Positions 24,267-32,241 of a stretch of DNA of 34,590 nt are shown here, in pieces. The stretch's first letter is position 1, and each line of letters starts with the position of its first letter. The notes below the pieces were generated by a model. That model was not told the origin of the DNA, ran no database searches, and saw only the letters and a program-made list of their open reading frames with translations. The stretch is from Romeriopsis navalis LEGE 11480. Lineage in GTDB: Bacteria; Cyanobacteriota; Cyanobacteriia; Leptolyngbyales; Leptolyngbyaceae. The stretch covers positions 1 through 34,590 of the forward strand of contig NZ_JADEXQ010000066.1 in NCBI RefSeq assembly GCF_015207035.1, given 5' to 3'. Both the position numbers and the translations under genes were made by a program.

Positions 24267-25232
24267 ATGTCCTTAACCTCGATCGGTATGATCAGCAGCT
24301 ATACCGGATTACAACCCTATCCGGTCGATTGGCTGTGGCAGCAGTCGCCGAAGCCCTTTGGTCAGTGGGGAAATATCCAAATCGCCGCTGCCGATCCAAC
24401 ACCGGATTACCTATTGCTGTATCAATTTGATTTTCCCCATCCCCCTAAGCCCTTGTCTTGGAAGGATCGATTGCGTGGCCGTAAACCCCAGCCCGTGCAA
24501 GCGATTGACGATGCGTTATTTCGGGGGGTACCCAAGTCGCGCCGGATGGCTTTACTGCGGGAACCACCGTTGGATGAGGTGGTGAAATTTAATGTCTGGA
24601 ACTATGACCAGGGGCGTCAGCATTGTGACTATGTTTCGGGGCCGGATGATGCAGCACCGATGCCAGACTATATGCCGGCGATTTGGTACGTTGATGTCTC
24701 GTTTCGAGAATTGGAAACGATGCAGCCACCGGTGAAAACCCGCACCTGTAGCTGGATTACTTCCGGGATTAATCGCACCGCTAACCATCGTAAACGGCTG
24801 GCCTTCCTGCAACAACTGAGTCATAGTCAATTGGACTGTGATTACTATGGCCGCGATTTACCGGATTACATTCAGGCGAGTGGTCGGTTAAATAATAAAT
24901 GGCATGCGATGTCGCCATACTTTTATAACTTGGCGATCGAGAACTACGCTGATAATCCTTGGTATGTCAGTGAGAAACTGTGGGATTCTCTGTTGTCTTG
25001 GTGCTTGCCGATTTACTACGGTGGATCTGCTGCCGACAAACTATTGCCGCCGGGGAGTTTTTTGCGTCTACCTAGTATGGATGAAAAGGGGCTGGCTTAT
25101 ATTCAAGAAATGACGGCCACACCCGATGCTTGGTACGCCGCTCAGGACGCGATTGCCGAAGCTCGACAAATCATCTTGCACAAGCTCAACCTGCTGAATT
25201 GGTTATCTGAGTACGTTGAAAAACAGCGTTAA
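24267..25232 (+). CDS. GT10 (alpha-fucosyltransferase)-like glycosyltransferase
   Basis: A 321-aa soluble protein from the ATG at 24267 (MSLTSIGMISSYTG); upstream in-frame codons overlap the ABC gene and are not supported. The C-terminal nucleotide-sugar domain of family 10 is recognised at about 216-255: SPYFYNLAIENYADN followed by WYVSEKLWDSLLSWCLPIYYGG, which aligns with the FucT pattern F-x-LAFENS...DYVTEKLW..PVVxG; Y/C and S/W replacements make it a divergent member. The expected GDP-fucose lysine and arginine positions appear kept (K237 in SEKLW). It transfers a sugar, possibly fucose, to the glycan handled by the neighbouring exporter. It begins 61 bp after that gene and is followed by the next after 19 bp, so they are one operon. 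Confidence 0.8.
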   Translation: MSLTSIGMISSYTGLQPYPVDWLWQQSPKPFGQWGNIQIAAADPTPDYLLLYQFDFPHPPKPLSWKDRLRGRKPQPVQAIDDALFRGVPKSRRMALLREPPLDEVVKFNVWNYDQGRQHCDYVSGPDDAAPMPDYMPAIWYVDVSFRELETMQPPVKTRTCSWITSGINRTANHRKRLAFLQQLSHSQLDCDYYGRDLPDYIQASGRLNNKWHAMSPYFYNLAIENYADNPWYVSEKLWDSLLSWCLPIYYGGSAADKLLPPGSFLRLPSMDEKGLAYIQEMTATPDAWYAAQDAIAEARQIILHKLNLLNWLSEYVEKQR

Positions 25233-25251
25233 AGTGACGCACAAGTATTCC

Positions 25252-26289
25252 ATGGAAAATTCTCCTATTCCCTACGGCATTTGTACGCTGGGTAACGATC
25301 ACGTCTACGACCAAATCATTGCGTTGTTAAATAGTATCGAAGCGATGATGGGGCCAGATTTCCCCGTTTGTATTTATCCCTATGACGATCGTACCGAACG
25401 ATTGGCCGCCGCCATTGTCGATCGACCCAATGTGCAAATCTACGCTGATACTGCATCCATGGACTACTGGGATAAGCAAGCCCAGCGGATTTGGGATGTA
25501 CATCCGACGGCGGCGCTGAGTTGGCAAAAGTTGACGACGGCCAAGTACCATCGCATGGGGACGCACCGCCGGTTTTGTGCGTTTGACGGACCGTTTGAAC
25601 GCTTCATTTATATGGATGCCGATACGTTGTTATTGAACGACGTGCAGCCGATTTTTGACTTGCTTGATGAATACGACTGGTATGTCTATGACTTCCAGCA
25701 TCACGACATTACCCACATTTATGACCATAACCAGCCGCAGCTGCAGCAGGTCTTTACTTGGGAACAACTATCGCAGGATATTTTCTGTTCGGGCTTCTAT
25801 GGTGCAAAACGCGATACCTTCAGCCCCGAAAAGTTAGATGAATTATGGCAATTGCTCAAGGATGGCGAAGCGGCGATTCTCTATGCCATGGCTCCGGATC
25901 AAACAATCTTGAACTATTGGGTGATGCGATCGGGCCTCAAAATCTATAATCCAGCAATTCAATTACCGGCGGACCAAACCACGGGCTGTTGTGTCACCTC
26001 TAATCACTTTGAAGTGCGCGATCATGTCGCCTTTGATCGCGGCAACCAACTGACTTACCTGCATTACATTGGACTGCCGTCGAGTTTGTTCAAGGAAATT
26101 TGTGCTGGGGAAAACTGGATTTGTGCCTACCGCGAATTATTTTTGCACTACCGGTTTCTCCATGCGCCAGAGGAGCGGCCCCAGTTAATTGGCCCCCCCC
26201 AAATGCCACCGTCAAAATACACGCTGAAAGAACGGGTGCTCGATCGTTTGCAGCGCTATAAAGTCGCCTTTAGTCCGGCGAACATCTAA
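25252..26289 (+). CDS. Npun_R2821/Npun_R2822-family protein, putative GT-A glycosyltransferase (copy 1)
   Basis: A 345-aa protein from the ATG at 25252; an in-frame TTG at 25216 would overlap the GT10 gene by 17 bp and is less likely. The N-terminal half is a GT-A-type fold: YGICTLGNDHVYDQIIALLN (strand and helix), PVCIYPYDD, then the metal-binding D122-x-D124 in FIYMDADTLLL. Family 8-like features follow (FCSGFYGAKRDTF, APDQTILNYW). A C-terminal basic helix (TLKERVLDRLQRYK) may touch the membrane. The name refers to a paired Nostoc punctiforme family as I recall it; no substrate is known. Its neighbour 26330-27259 is a clear paralogue with the same motif order. Confidence 0.8.
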   Translation: MENSPIPYGICTLGNDHVYDQIIALLNSIEAMMGPDFPVCIYPYDDRTERLAAAIVDRPNVQIYADTASMDYWDKQAQRIWDVHPTAALSWQKLTTAKYHRMGTHRRFCAFDGPFERFIYMDADTLLLNDVQPIFDLLDEYDWYVYDFQHHDITHIYDHNQPQLQQVFTWEQLSQDIFCSGFYGAKRDTFSPEKLDELWQLLKDGEAAILYAMAPDQTILNYWVMRSGLKIYNPAIQLPADQTTGCCVTSNHFEVRDHVAFDRGNQLTYLHYIGLPSSLFKEICAGENWICAYRELFLHYRFLHAPEERPQLIGPPQMPPSKYTLKERVLDRLQRYKVAFSPANI

Positions 26290-26329
26290 AGCTTTCCCTA
26301 CACCACTTTTCTTTGAGGAGTTTCTTGCC

Positions 26330-27259
26330 ATGCAACGCGGCTATTACATCACAGCCAACGATAAAGTGACAGAGCATGCGATCGCGTTAATCAAGAGCAT
26401 TCGACGTTACGACGCTGAGACGCCGATTTGTTTGATTCCCTACGATGACAACTACCATGAGATTGCCGCTTTGCTGGGCGATCGATTTGGGGTCACGGTA
26501 TTTGAGGATTTAGAGTTAGTCGATCGACTCTCCAATCGCTTGCACCAGACCTTTGGCACAGATTTTTTCGCCCGGCCAAATGTGTTTCGCAAATGGGCTT
26601 GTTGGTTTGGCCCGTTTGAAGAATTTATCTACATCGATACCGATATTGTGGTGTTTGAACGGCTCATTGATTATCTCGATGAATATGCTGAATATGACTT
26701 CCTTTGTTGCGACTATCAGCATCAAGGCGGCATTGAAAATGTCTTCACTCCAGCGGTGTTAACGGATCAAGTGTTTAGCGAGGCTGAAGTTCAAGAAGTA
26801 TTTAATAGTGGGTTCTGGGCTTCTAAGAAGAAAGTTTTCACGGAAGCGGCGATGTATGAAGTGTTTGAAGAATGTGCCCAGCATCCCGAGTATTTTGACT
26901 TTTCCCAGAAGACCTCAGATCAGCCCATTATGAATTATCTGATTCTGTCGCGTGTGGCTGCCCGTTTTAATATTGTGCGACGACCCGGTGGTGCGCCCGG
27001 TAACTGGGGGGGGTCCAGCCATTTTGTGGCCCAGGATGGTGCCTTATTTGATCCGACCTGTGAACAGCGCTTGCAATATATCCATTGGGCAGGGATTCGG
27101 ATTCAGCCCGGTTGTCCCTACTGGGAAACCTGGGCGGAGAATCGCTATTGGGGTGAAGCGATGCCCGCGTTTGAGCTGCCGGTGGCGCCAGCGGCGACGG
27201 CGTCAACGACAGTTAAGCAAGGTGTGAAGCAGCTGTTGACGAATCTGCGGAGTCGTTAG
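26330..27259 (+). CDS. Npun_R2821/Npun_R2822-family protein, putative GT-A glycosyltransferase (copy 2)
   Basis: A 309-aa protein whose start is fixed by GAGGAG at 26315-26320, nine bases before the ATG. It parallels the preceding gene: GYYITANDKVTEHAIALIKS, ICLIPYDDNYHEIAALLG, the F-x-GPFEEFIYIDTDIVV segment with D103-x-D105, then FNSGFWASKKKVF and SDQPIMNYLIL. Copy 1 has the same order (FDGPFERFIYMDADT, CSGFYGAKRDTF, PDQTILNYW), so the pair arose by duplication and then diverged widely. The C-terminal tail is Ala/Thr-rich and basic. Both probably add sugars to the exported glycan. The epimerase gene follows after 168 bp with its own strong ribosome-binding site. Confidence 0.8.
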   Translation: MQRGYYITANDKVTEHAIALIKSIRRYDAETPICLIPYDDNYHEIAALLGDRFGVTVFEDLELVDRLSNRLHQTFGTDFFARPNVFRKWACWFGPFEEFIYIDTDIVVFERLIDYLDEYAEYDFLCCDYQHQGGIENVFTPAVLTDQVFSEAEVQEVFNSGFWASKKKVFTEAAMYEVFEECAQHPEYFDFSQKTSDQPIMNYLILSRVAARFNIVRRPGGAPGNWGGSSHFVAQDGALFDPTCEQRLQYIHWAGIRIQPGCPYWETWAENRYWGEAMPAFELPVAPAATASTTVKQGVKQLLTNLRSR

Positions 27260-27427
27260 CTGGGTCTGGCGAGTTGGCCCCGCCGGATGTTGACTAACAG
27301 CATGCGGGGTCGTGGTGCGGCCCATTTCCACAGAGGCATTTTCCCTGGTCGGGGAGCGGCACGGTAGAATTGACCTCTACGAATGCGATCGTAGGCATGG
27401 TTCTCTGGAGGAAATGGGGCATATTCT

Positions 27428-28408
27428 ATGGTCAGCATTGTTACGGGCGCGGCCGGATTTATTGGTTCCCATGTCGTTGAGGCGCTGCTGAAGCGGGGCG
27501 AAACGGTAATTGGAGTTGACCAATTTAATGATTATTATGCTCCTAAATTAAAGTGGCAAAATATTGAGCCGTTTCGCTTTCACCCTAACTTCCAACTGGT
27601 TGAAGGGGATATTCAGGCACTCGATTGGTCTCGCCTGATGGATGGGGTTGAGGTCATTTACCATCAAGCGGCTCAAGCCGGGGTTCGGGCCAGTTGGGGC
27701 GAGAGTTTTCGGGCTTATACCGAACGTAATATTAATGCCACCCAAGTGATTTTGGAAGCAGCGAAAGATGCGCCACAATTGCGGCGATTAGTTTATGCTT
27801 CGACCTCTTCGATCTATGGCAATGCGGAAACGCTCCCCACTTCAGAACTGATTCCGCCGCAGCCCGTGTCGCCCTACGGGATTACGAAGCTAGCCGCGGA
27901 GCGAATGTGCAGCTTGTATTACGACAATTTTGCGGTGCCGTTTACCGCGTTGCGCTACTTTACAGTTTATGGACCGCGACAGCGGCCAGATATGGGATTT
28001 CACAAATTCTATAAGGCCGCGATCGCTGGTGAAGCAATTCCGATTTATGGGGATGGCCAACAGACCCGTGACTTTACGTTTGTGAGTGATATTGTGCAAG
28101 CGAATTTACTGGCCGCCGCCGCGCCAAATGCGGTGGGAGAAGTGATTAATATTGGCGGTGGCAGCCGGGTTGTGTTGGCGGACGTGCTCGATATGATGGA
28201 AGAGATTGTCGGTGCGCCCATTCAACGCAATCACATTGAACGTGCCCGCGGCGATGCGCGTCATACGGCGGCAGATGTGAGTAAGGCCCAACGTATTTTG
28301 GGCTATGAGGCGAAAATTTCTTTACGTGAAGGCCTAACGCGTGAATGGGCTTGGGTGCAGCAGCTCTATCCAGTGGCGGTAGGCCAGTCAGCTCCCCTAA
28401 GCTGCTAG
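27428..28408 (+). CDS. NAD-dependent sugar epimerase/dehydratase (extended SDR)
   Basis: A 326-aa extended short-chain dehydrogenase. The N-terminal Rossmann motif is TGAAGFIGSH (G7-x2-G10-x2-G13), with VDQFNDYYAP as the adenine-ribose acidic segment (D31). The catalytic set is S127 or S128 (YASTSSIYG) and Y150-x3-K154 (SPYGITKLAAE). The YFTVYGPRQRPDM and GDGQQTRDFTFVSDI segments are typical of UDP-glucuronate/UDP-glucose 4-epimerases and nearby dehydratases; UDP-glucuronate 4-epimerase-like is my first choice, but the substrate is not fixed. GGAGGAAA lies 13 nt before the ATG. It closes the glycan cluster and probably supplies a nucleotide sugar for the transferases upstream. Confidence 0.9.
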   Translation: MVSIVTGAAGFIGSHVVEALLKRGETVIGVDQFNDYYAPKLKWQNIEPFRFHPNFQLVEGDIQALDWSRLMDGVEVIYHQAAQAGVRASWGESFRAYTERNINATQVILEAAKDAPQLRRLVYASTSSIYGNAETLPTSELIPPQPVSPYGITKLAAERMCSLYYDNFAVPFTALRYFTVYGPRQRPDMGFHKFYKAAIAGEAIPIYGDGQQTRDFTFVSDIVQANLLAAAAPNAVGEVINIGGGSRVVLADVLDMMEEIVGAPIQRNHIERARGDARHTAADVSKAQRILGYEAKISLREGLTREWAWVQQLYPVAVGQSAPLSC

Positions 28409-28442
28409 GCTTGAGAAGCGAGCAATCGCCTCCCAAGCCTAG
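28405..28442. terminator. Hairpin overlapping the epimerase stop codon
   Basis: CTAGGCTTG (28405-28413) pairs exactly with CAAGCCTAG (28434-28442); inside, GCGA/TCGC closes a GCAA tetraloop. The stop codon TAG is inside the 5' arm. There is no T-run. It separates the convergent epimerase and 77-aa genes. Confidence 0.65.
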
Positions 28443-28477
28443 TTGGTGTTTGATATCGGTTTTGGCGGCGTGAAGCG

Positions 28478-28711
28478 CTACCGTGAGAGTGAAGTGAGGC
28501 CTTGTGGTTCGACCATGTCGCGAATTAAGCAACCACGTTGGGCAACATACTCCTGTAATGCCTGGTGGTCGTCGCGATCGATGTAGACCTGTTCGGTAAT
28601 GGCTTTGAGTAGCCAGTGCGCGATTGCTTCATCGCTTAAATCCCGCAGGAAGTAGGCGTGAGATTCGATCAGATTCCAGAGGACGCGCAGTAATGCGCTG
28701 TTGTAATTCAT
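28478..28711 (-). CDS. Small conserved hypothetical protein (77 aa)
   Basis: A 77-aa protein from the ATG at 28711, chosen because GGAG lies five to eight bases upstream on the minus strand; a longer frame to 28756 lacks such a site. The sequence NSALLRVLWNLIESHAYFL, then DEAIAHWLLKAI and DDHQALQEYVAQRGCLIRDM, suggests three amphipathic helices with no signal peptide or membrane span. The N-terminal 'ALLRVLWNL-E' pattern resembles, from memory, a family of short cyanobacterial proteins of unknown function. It is convergent with the sugar epimerase gene and lies downstream of the helix-hairpin-helix gene on the same strand, separated by a terminator-like hairpin. Confidence 0.7.
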   Translation of the reverse strand: MNYNSALLRVLWNLIESHAYFLRDLSDEAIAHWLLKAITEQVYIDRDDHQALQEYVAQRGCLIRDMVEPQGLTSLSR

Positions 28712-29031
28712 GGGGACTCCGTATGCGTCCCACGGGATACTGAGGTAGTGTCCCATGAAGCGCCCAATTTATCGGCATAATACTGATAGAGGAGGATATT
28801 AAAGATTGACAGGGAACATGTAGCGTTAAAGTTCCAAATTGTCTAAACAGCGAGCTTTTTAACCAACCTCATCAATTCTAATGCTTCTTTAGATTGTTTT
28901 AAGATTTGAGTTACAAAAATTGATTCTCCTCTGGGTGGATCAATTTTGTTGTCCATTGTCAAGGGGCTGTGACCGACCTTGGGTGGTGCTTGCTTCATTT
29001 GCTGTGCTTGATATGGAAATTTTGCGGCGGG
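28712..29031. other. AT-rich spacer between two minus-strand genes
   Basis: 320 bp without a coding frame. It carries a hairpin at 28916-28947 that can end the upstream transcript, and must hold the promoter of the 77-aa gene if that is independent. AGGAGG near 28781 is followed only by a frame of a few codons. Confidence 0.5.
28916..28947 (-). terminator. Probable terminator of the helix-hairpin-helix gene
   Basis: AAAATTGAT (28916-28924) pairs exactly with ATCAATTTT (28939-28947). On the minus strand the stem runs into TTTTTG, and it lies about 85 nt after the stop codon at 29032. Confidence 0.5.
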
Positions 29032-29643
29032 CTAAAACTTTAAGTAATGCAGCAAGTCGGATGTGAGGGCGTTCGGTAGCGATAGGCGTTCCTGTAAGTC
29101 TAGCAAATCGCAAAAATCGCCACGGGAGGTGCGATCGCGGACGATCGCGCGAGCTAAGACAGGTCCAATGCCCGGTAAGGCAATCAGAGATTCGGCGGGG
29201 GCAGTATTGAGCGGGATGCGATCAATGTTCGTCAGGCTGTCGGGGTCGTAGAAGCAGAACTGCATAATTAGTTCTAAGGGTTTAAGCCGCTGGACGGATG
29301 TGCCCAATGCGGTGGCGACATCTTCGATACAGTAGAAGTGCAAACCGGCTTCAGTAATTTGGGTTAAAAGACGTGCCTGGTGGATTGAAATGCCCGGTAA
29401 ACGCAACCAGTCATCAACGGTGGCGGTATTCACATCGATCCGAATGCCATGCTCGGCAGCAATTCGTAGTTCCGTCAAGGATTGAAACCGATAGTACGGA
29501 TCATTCGTGATCTTTTGGCGCAACAGTTGCCACGGCATGATTTTGGGCAGCTGATTCTGAGGGGATTGATTCAGGGCGAGTCGTCCGAGTTGCTCAACAC
29601 GATCGAGGACCCAATCAACAATGATTCGATTCAACAGTGCCAT
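29032..29643 (-). CDS. ComEA-like helix-hairpin-helix protein
   Basis: A 203-aa protein from the ATG at 29643. Two helix-hairpin-helix units are visible: IDVNTATVDDWLRLPGISIH followed by QARLLTQI (about 75-100), and PLNTAPAESLIALPGIGPVL followed by ARAIVRDR (about 145-172). Both have the N-T-A...L-PGI-G pattern of ComEA-type DNA-binding domains. The N-terminal 60 residues are helical and amphipathic but lack a clear membrane anchor, unlike true ComEA, which is a membrane-linked DNA receptor in natural transformation. A role in DNA binding is likely; a role in competence is only possible. The SHOCT membrane protein gene ends 36 bp upstream of this start, so the two are probably co-transcribed. 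Confidence 0.85.
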   Translation of the reverse strand: MALLNRIIVDWVLDRVEQLGRLALNQSPQNQLPKIMPWQLLRQKITNDPYYRFQSLTELRIAAEHGIRIDVNTATVDDWLRLPGISIHQARLLTQITEAGLHFYCIEDVATALGTSVQRLKPLELIMQFCFYDPDSLTNIDRIPLNTAPAESLIALPGIGPVLARAIVRDRTSRGDFCDLLDLQERLSLPNALTSDLLHYLKF

Positions 29644-29679
29644 CAATGCTGCCCCTAAGCCTTACCTATCCGAATATTT

Positions 29680-30120
29680 TTAACCAATACGATCAATTAA
29701 CCGCCGCCGTTTTTGTTCAAACTCATACTCGGAAATCAAACCGTCTTGCCGGAGCTGATCGAGTTCACGCACGGCATCCGTCACATTTAATACTTTGTTG
29801 ATCGGTCCGGCGACTGCGGTCTGCATCGCCAGTTGATCGGCGGGTACATCCTGATTAAAGTTGAGATCAAAGGCCTCTGGATCTTGCATCAAATACCAAA
29901 TCCCTTCCAAGATGCTCGCGACCCAAACCATCTTGGCGATCGCTGGGATGGGGACGATCGACAGACTACCGTAGAGCAAGGCCCAACGCCATTGTCGGAG
30001 ATAAATCTTATGCCCCGCTGTCAGCAATGGCAACATCGGAATTGCCGTGAAGGCAAAAGGTAACAGCCCGGCAAACGCCAGCACTGCCGCCATCCGTTGA
30101 TTCCGGGGAGAAGTAAGCAT
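29680..30120 (-). CDS. Membrane protein with C-terminal SHOCT domain
   Basis: A 146-aa protein. Hydrophobic segments lie at about 10-35 (MAAVLAFAGLLPFAFTAIPM) and 47-75 (ALLYGSLSIVPIPAIAKMVW), with WVASILEGIWYL possibly a third partial span. A short acidic linker follows. The C-terminal 30 residues, REL-DQLRQDGLISEYEFEQ and KRRRLID, match the SHOCT (short C-terminal) domain, a small helical pair often attached to membrane or stress proteins and thought to aid oligomerisation. The first part also resembles TM2-like domains (GHKIYLRQWRWALLYG). Function is unknown. It precedes the helix-hairpin-helix gene by 36 bp on the same strand. Confidence 0.85.
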   Translation of the reverse strand: MLTSPRNQRMAAVLAFAGLLPFAFTAIPMLPLLTAGHKIYLRQWRWALLYGSLSIVPIPAIAKMVWVASILEGIWYLMQDPEAFDLNFNQDVPADQLAMQTAVAGPINKVLNVTDAVRELDQLRQDGLISEYEFEQKRRRLIDRIG

Positions 30121-30367
30121 CGAGCATCCCTGAAGTGAAATTCCTGCCTTGTCAAAGACACTCCTATCCTACTGTAGGGTTTGAATTTTCGGTCATTGAT
30201 CTACAGCGATCGCCGCCACAGGATTGGGGGATTTCATTCCGAAAAATCAGTAGTTTTGCGATTGATTGTCTGGAAGTCGTGACAGGATTCCCTACCCTAG
30301 GATAGAAATCTCAGCAATTTCCGTTAATCCTCACGCTTCTATCCCGATGCGTTTTCTGTACTTGTGT

Positions 30368-30459
30368 AAGGAGGACTAGAGTGAACCGTTTCGTTCGTTC
30401 ATGACTCAATTATGAATTTGTCTAGGGTATCGCTTGCACCTTACATTGCTCTACTGTAA
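30368..30459 (+). other. Ribosome-binding site with three overlapping mini-ORFs
   Basis: AAGGAGG (30368-30374) lies six bases before GTG at 30381, which begins MNRFVRS (stop TGA 30402-30404). The stop overlaps ATG 30401, starting MTQL, whose TGA (30413-30415) overlaps ATG 30412, starting the 15-codon MNLSRVSLAPYIALL. The spacing and both ATGA overlaps are directly visible. Translation is unproven; such chains could form by chance in AT-rich DNA, but the full Shine-Dalgarno match is rare in this window. Confidence 0.4.
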
Positions 30460-30470
30460 TGACAGACAAG

Positions 30471-30488
30471 TGTCGCGCTAGCGTGACA
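30471..30488. promoter_or_regulatory. Operator-like near-palindrome
   Basis: TGTCGCGCTAGCGTGACA equals its own reverse complement at 16 of 18 positions. It lies just after the mini-ORF chain in the divergent region and has the size of a dimeric repressor site. I do not recognise the regulator. Confidence 0.35.
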
Positions 30489-30902
30489 TGCTTGATAGCC
30501 GATTACACGCATGTGCAGGCGAAAGACAGCTACGAGTCAGTTAAAAATTTCTGATCGTCATCGAGAACTAGCATTTCGGCGGGTTGTGATTAACCGCTGT
30601 ACCTTGGGTTGACCGATATTGTTCTGGTCAATGGCTGAGTTGCTGGACTGAAATGTCGATTGTGTTTGGTCGGTGTGTTTCTCATTTATTTAAGTTTTGA
30701 CTCAAGCGACGTGGATGAAGTTGTGCTAATTGGCCTGTTAGCTTCATCTTTGACGTCTGCTGATTGAGTTTTGCGTTTGTGCATCGGCGCAATGGCCGCT
30801 GTTTTAGCATCTCGATGTGAATGCCATGACGACTGTTGCCATTGTGTCTCGCTCGATTTGGTTAACCATTCCTTTACACCACTAGCTTTCCTGCTGGCAT
30901 CT

Positions 30903-31937
30903 ATGTCACAAACTACCTTCTCAAATGATTGGCTTGAACTTTTATCTGATCCCTATGCGGTGCTGGGACTGTCTTTAGCGGCGGACGATAAGTCGGCGAT
31001 GAAGCACTATCGCAATTTGGCTAAGCAATTGCATCCTGATCGGTTTGCTCAAGCGGAACCGAAGCAGCAAGAATTTGCGGGACAATTGGTTGCGCGCTTG
31101 GTCAATCCGGCCTACGGCAAAATTAAGCAGAAGCGCGATCGCGCAGAATTGTTGGCGGTCTTGCGTTTACAAGTTCAGCAGCTTGAGCGATCGGGTGGCT
31201 TTTCGCCGACGAGTGAAGCGGCCCGCATTTTGCTACAGCAAGCGCCGACGGCGGCGGCGATGTTTTATGAGCAGCAGGTAGCACAGTTAGCTGAGCAGCA
31301 ATACAGCTCATTTACGCAGTTTGGCAATATTACACATCAGTTGCACGAACTCAATTTGGTCTATTTGCAGCGCAAGTTGGGGTCAGCGGCGCAACCCGCG
31401 ACGGTCCAACCGCTGGCGCAAACTCGGATGCCGGATGCGGCCCCCGCGGCCTCCCCTGCTCCAAGGACACCCGCGCCATCTGCGCCGGGAGCCGTGCCAC
31501 CCCAACCCGCAGGACCGCAAGCCTCCCCCTCGACGCAACCCGATGCGGTTCCAGCGCCGGTCGCGGATACGATGAGTGCTGAGGACGCAGAGCGCACGAT
31601 TAAGGAAGGCTATGCCCTGCGGCATTACGAACGCGCTCAGCAATATATCGAAAAAGGGGCTTACGATCGGGCCATTGAGGAAATGAAAGATGCCTTGCGT
31701 ATGGTTTCCTACAAAAGTGAATATCATTCGCTGCTAAGCTACGCCTACTTCTTGCAGAATTTACCGGGGATGGCGGCAGTATACTGTCGCCAGGCGCTGA
31801 AACTGAATCCGGAAGACCTGCGAGCGCAGAAGTTAGCGAAAAAAATGAAGCTTGAGTCAAAGAAAGCCCCCGCATCCAAAAAAACGGCGACAACGGGGCA
31901 AAAGCGCCGGTTACTCAGTAACCTATTCCGACGTTAG
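30903..31937 (+). CDS. J-domain protein with C-terminal TPR region
   Basis: A 344-aa protein from the ATG at 30903 (MSQTTFSNDWLELLSDPYAV); the frame is open 132 bases further up but that extension is Cys/His-rich and unlike the family. Residues about 14-70 are a J domain with the key H44-P45-D46 in AKQLHPDRF, so it should stimulate an Hsp70 (DnaK) ATPase. A helical region follows (about 75-160), then a Pro/Ala-rich linker (about 170-225). From about 235 to 325 there are TPR-like helices (YIEKGAYDRAIEEMKDALRM, then LLSYAYFLQNLPGMAAVYCR). The C-terminus is Lys-rich. It lacks the zinc-finger and substrate domains of DnaJ, so it is a class C J-protein that probably recruits DnaK to a specific partner. 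Confidence 0.88.
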   Translation: MSQTTFSNDWLELLSDPYAVLGLSLAADDKSAMKHYRNLAKQLHPDRFAQAEPKQQEFAGQLVARLVNPAYGKIKQKRDRAELLAVLRLQVQQLERSGGFSPTSEAARILLQQAPTAAAMFYEQQVAQLAEQQYSSFTQFGNITHQLHELNLVYLQRKLGSAAQPATVQPLAQTRMPDAAPAASPAPRTPAPSAPGAVPPQPAGPQASPSTQPDAVPAPVADTMSAEDAERTIKEGYALRHYERAQQYIEKGAYDRAIEEMKDALRMVSYKSEYHSLLSYAYFLQNLPGMAAVYCRQALKLNPEDLRAQKLAKKMKLESKKAPASKKTATTGQKRRLLSNLFRR

Positions 31938-32241
31938 GCCGGTGGTCGATTGCTGTTTGAAGCATGGTGGGAGGGGCCGGTGGTCGTTGGTTGATCAGAA
32001 ATTCAGGGCAATTTTGAGTAGGGAAAGCCCTACATGGTTCACACTGAGCTTCTAGCGGTTCCTCGATTACCATGAGGAATATCGACGCCTGTCCAGCCAC
32101 CTTTTGGGGAAGACCGTTGAATCTGTGCCGATCTTTGACATCACCTGGTTGTAGGAGATTGGCCAAAATCTCGATTCGCTGTTCAGCCTTGCGCTGTGTT
32201 CAAACCTTGAAGCGTGGATTCTTCATCCAAGACCAACTAAT
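31938..32241. other. Spacer between the J-protein and DUF1825 genes
   Basis: 304 bp with no convincing gene. A 12-bp direct repeat GGCCGGTGGTCG occurs at 31937-31948 and 31975-31986, just after the J-protein stop. No hairpin terminator is evident here. Confidence 0.45.

Larger units (their letters stand above)
30121..30902. other. 780-bp divergent gene-free region
   Basis: Between the SHOCT gene (minus) and the J-domain gene (plus). No long frame is convincing. Notable parts are a HIP1 site near 30208, a consensus ribosome-binding site with overlapping mini-ORFs at 30368-30459, and an 18-bp near-palindrome at 30471-30488. The J-domain gene starts about 415 bp after the palindrome, so a long leader or a separate small transcript is possible. 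Confidence 0.5.

Noticed and set aside
27377-27394. Inverted repeat CTACGA...TCGTAG ahead of the epimerase gene
   Set aside because: A 6-bp stem is common by chance, and it overlaps a HIP1-like GCGATCG core that is abundant in this genome.
31915-32166. 83-codon minus-strand frame in the spacer after the J-domain gene
   Set aside because: It overlaps the J-protein C-terminus, shows no domain pattern and no ribosome-binding site; it cannot be fully excluded.
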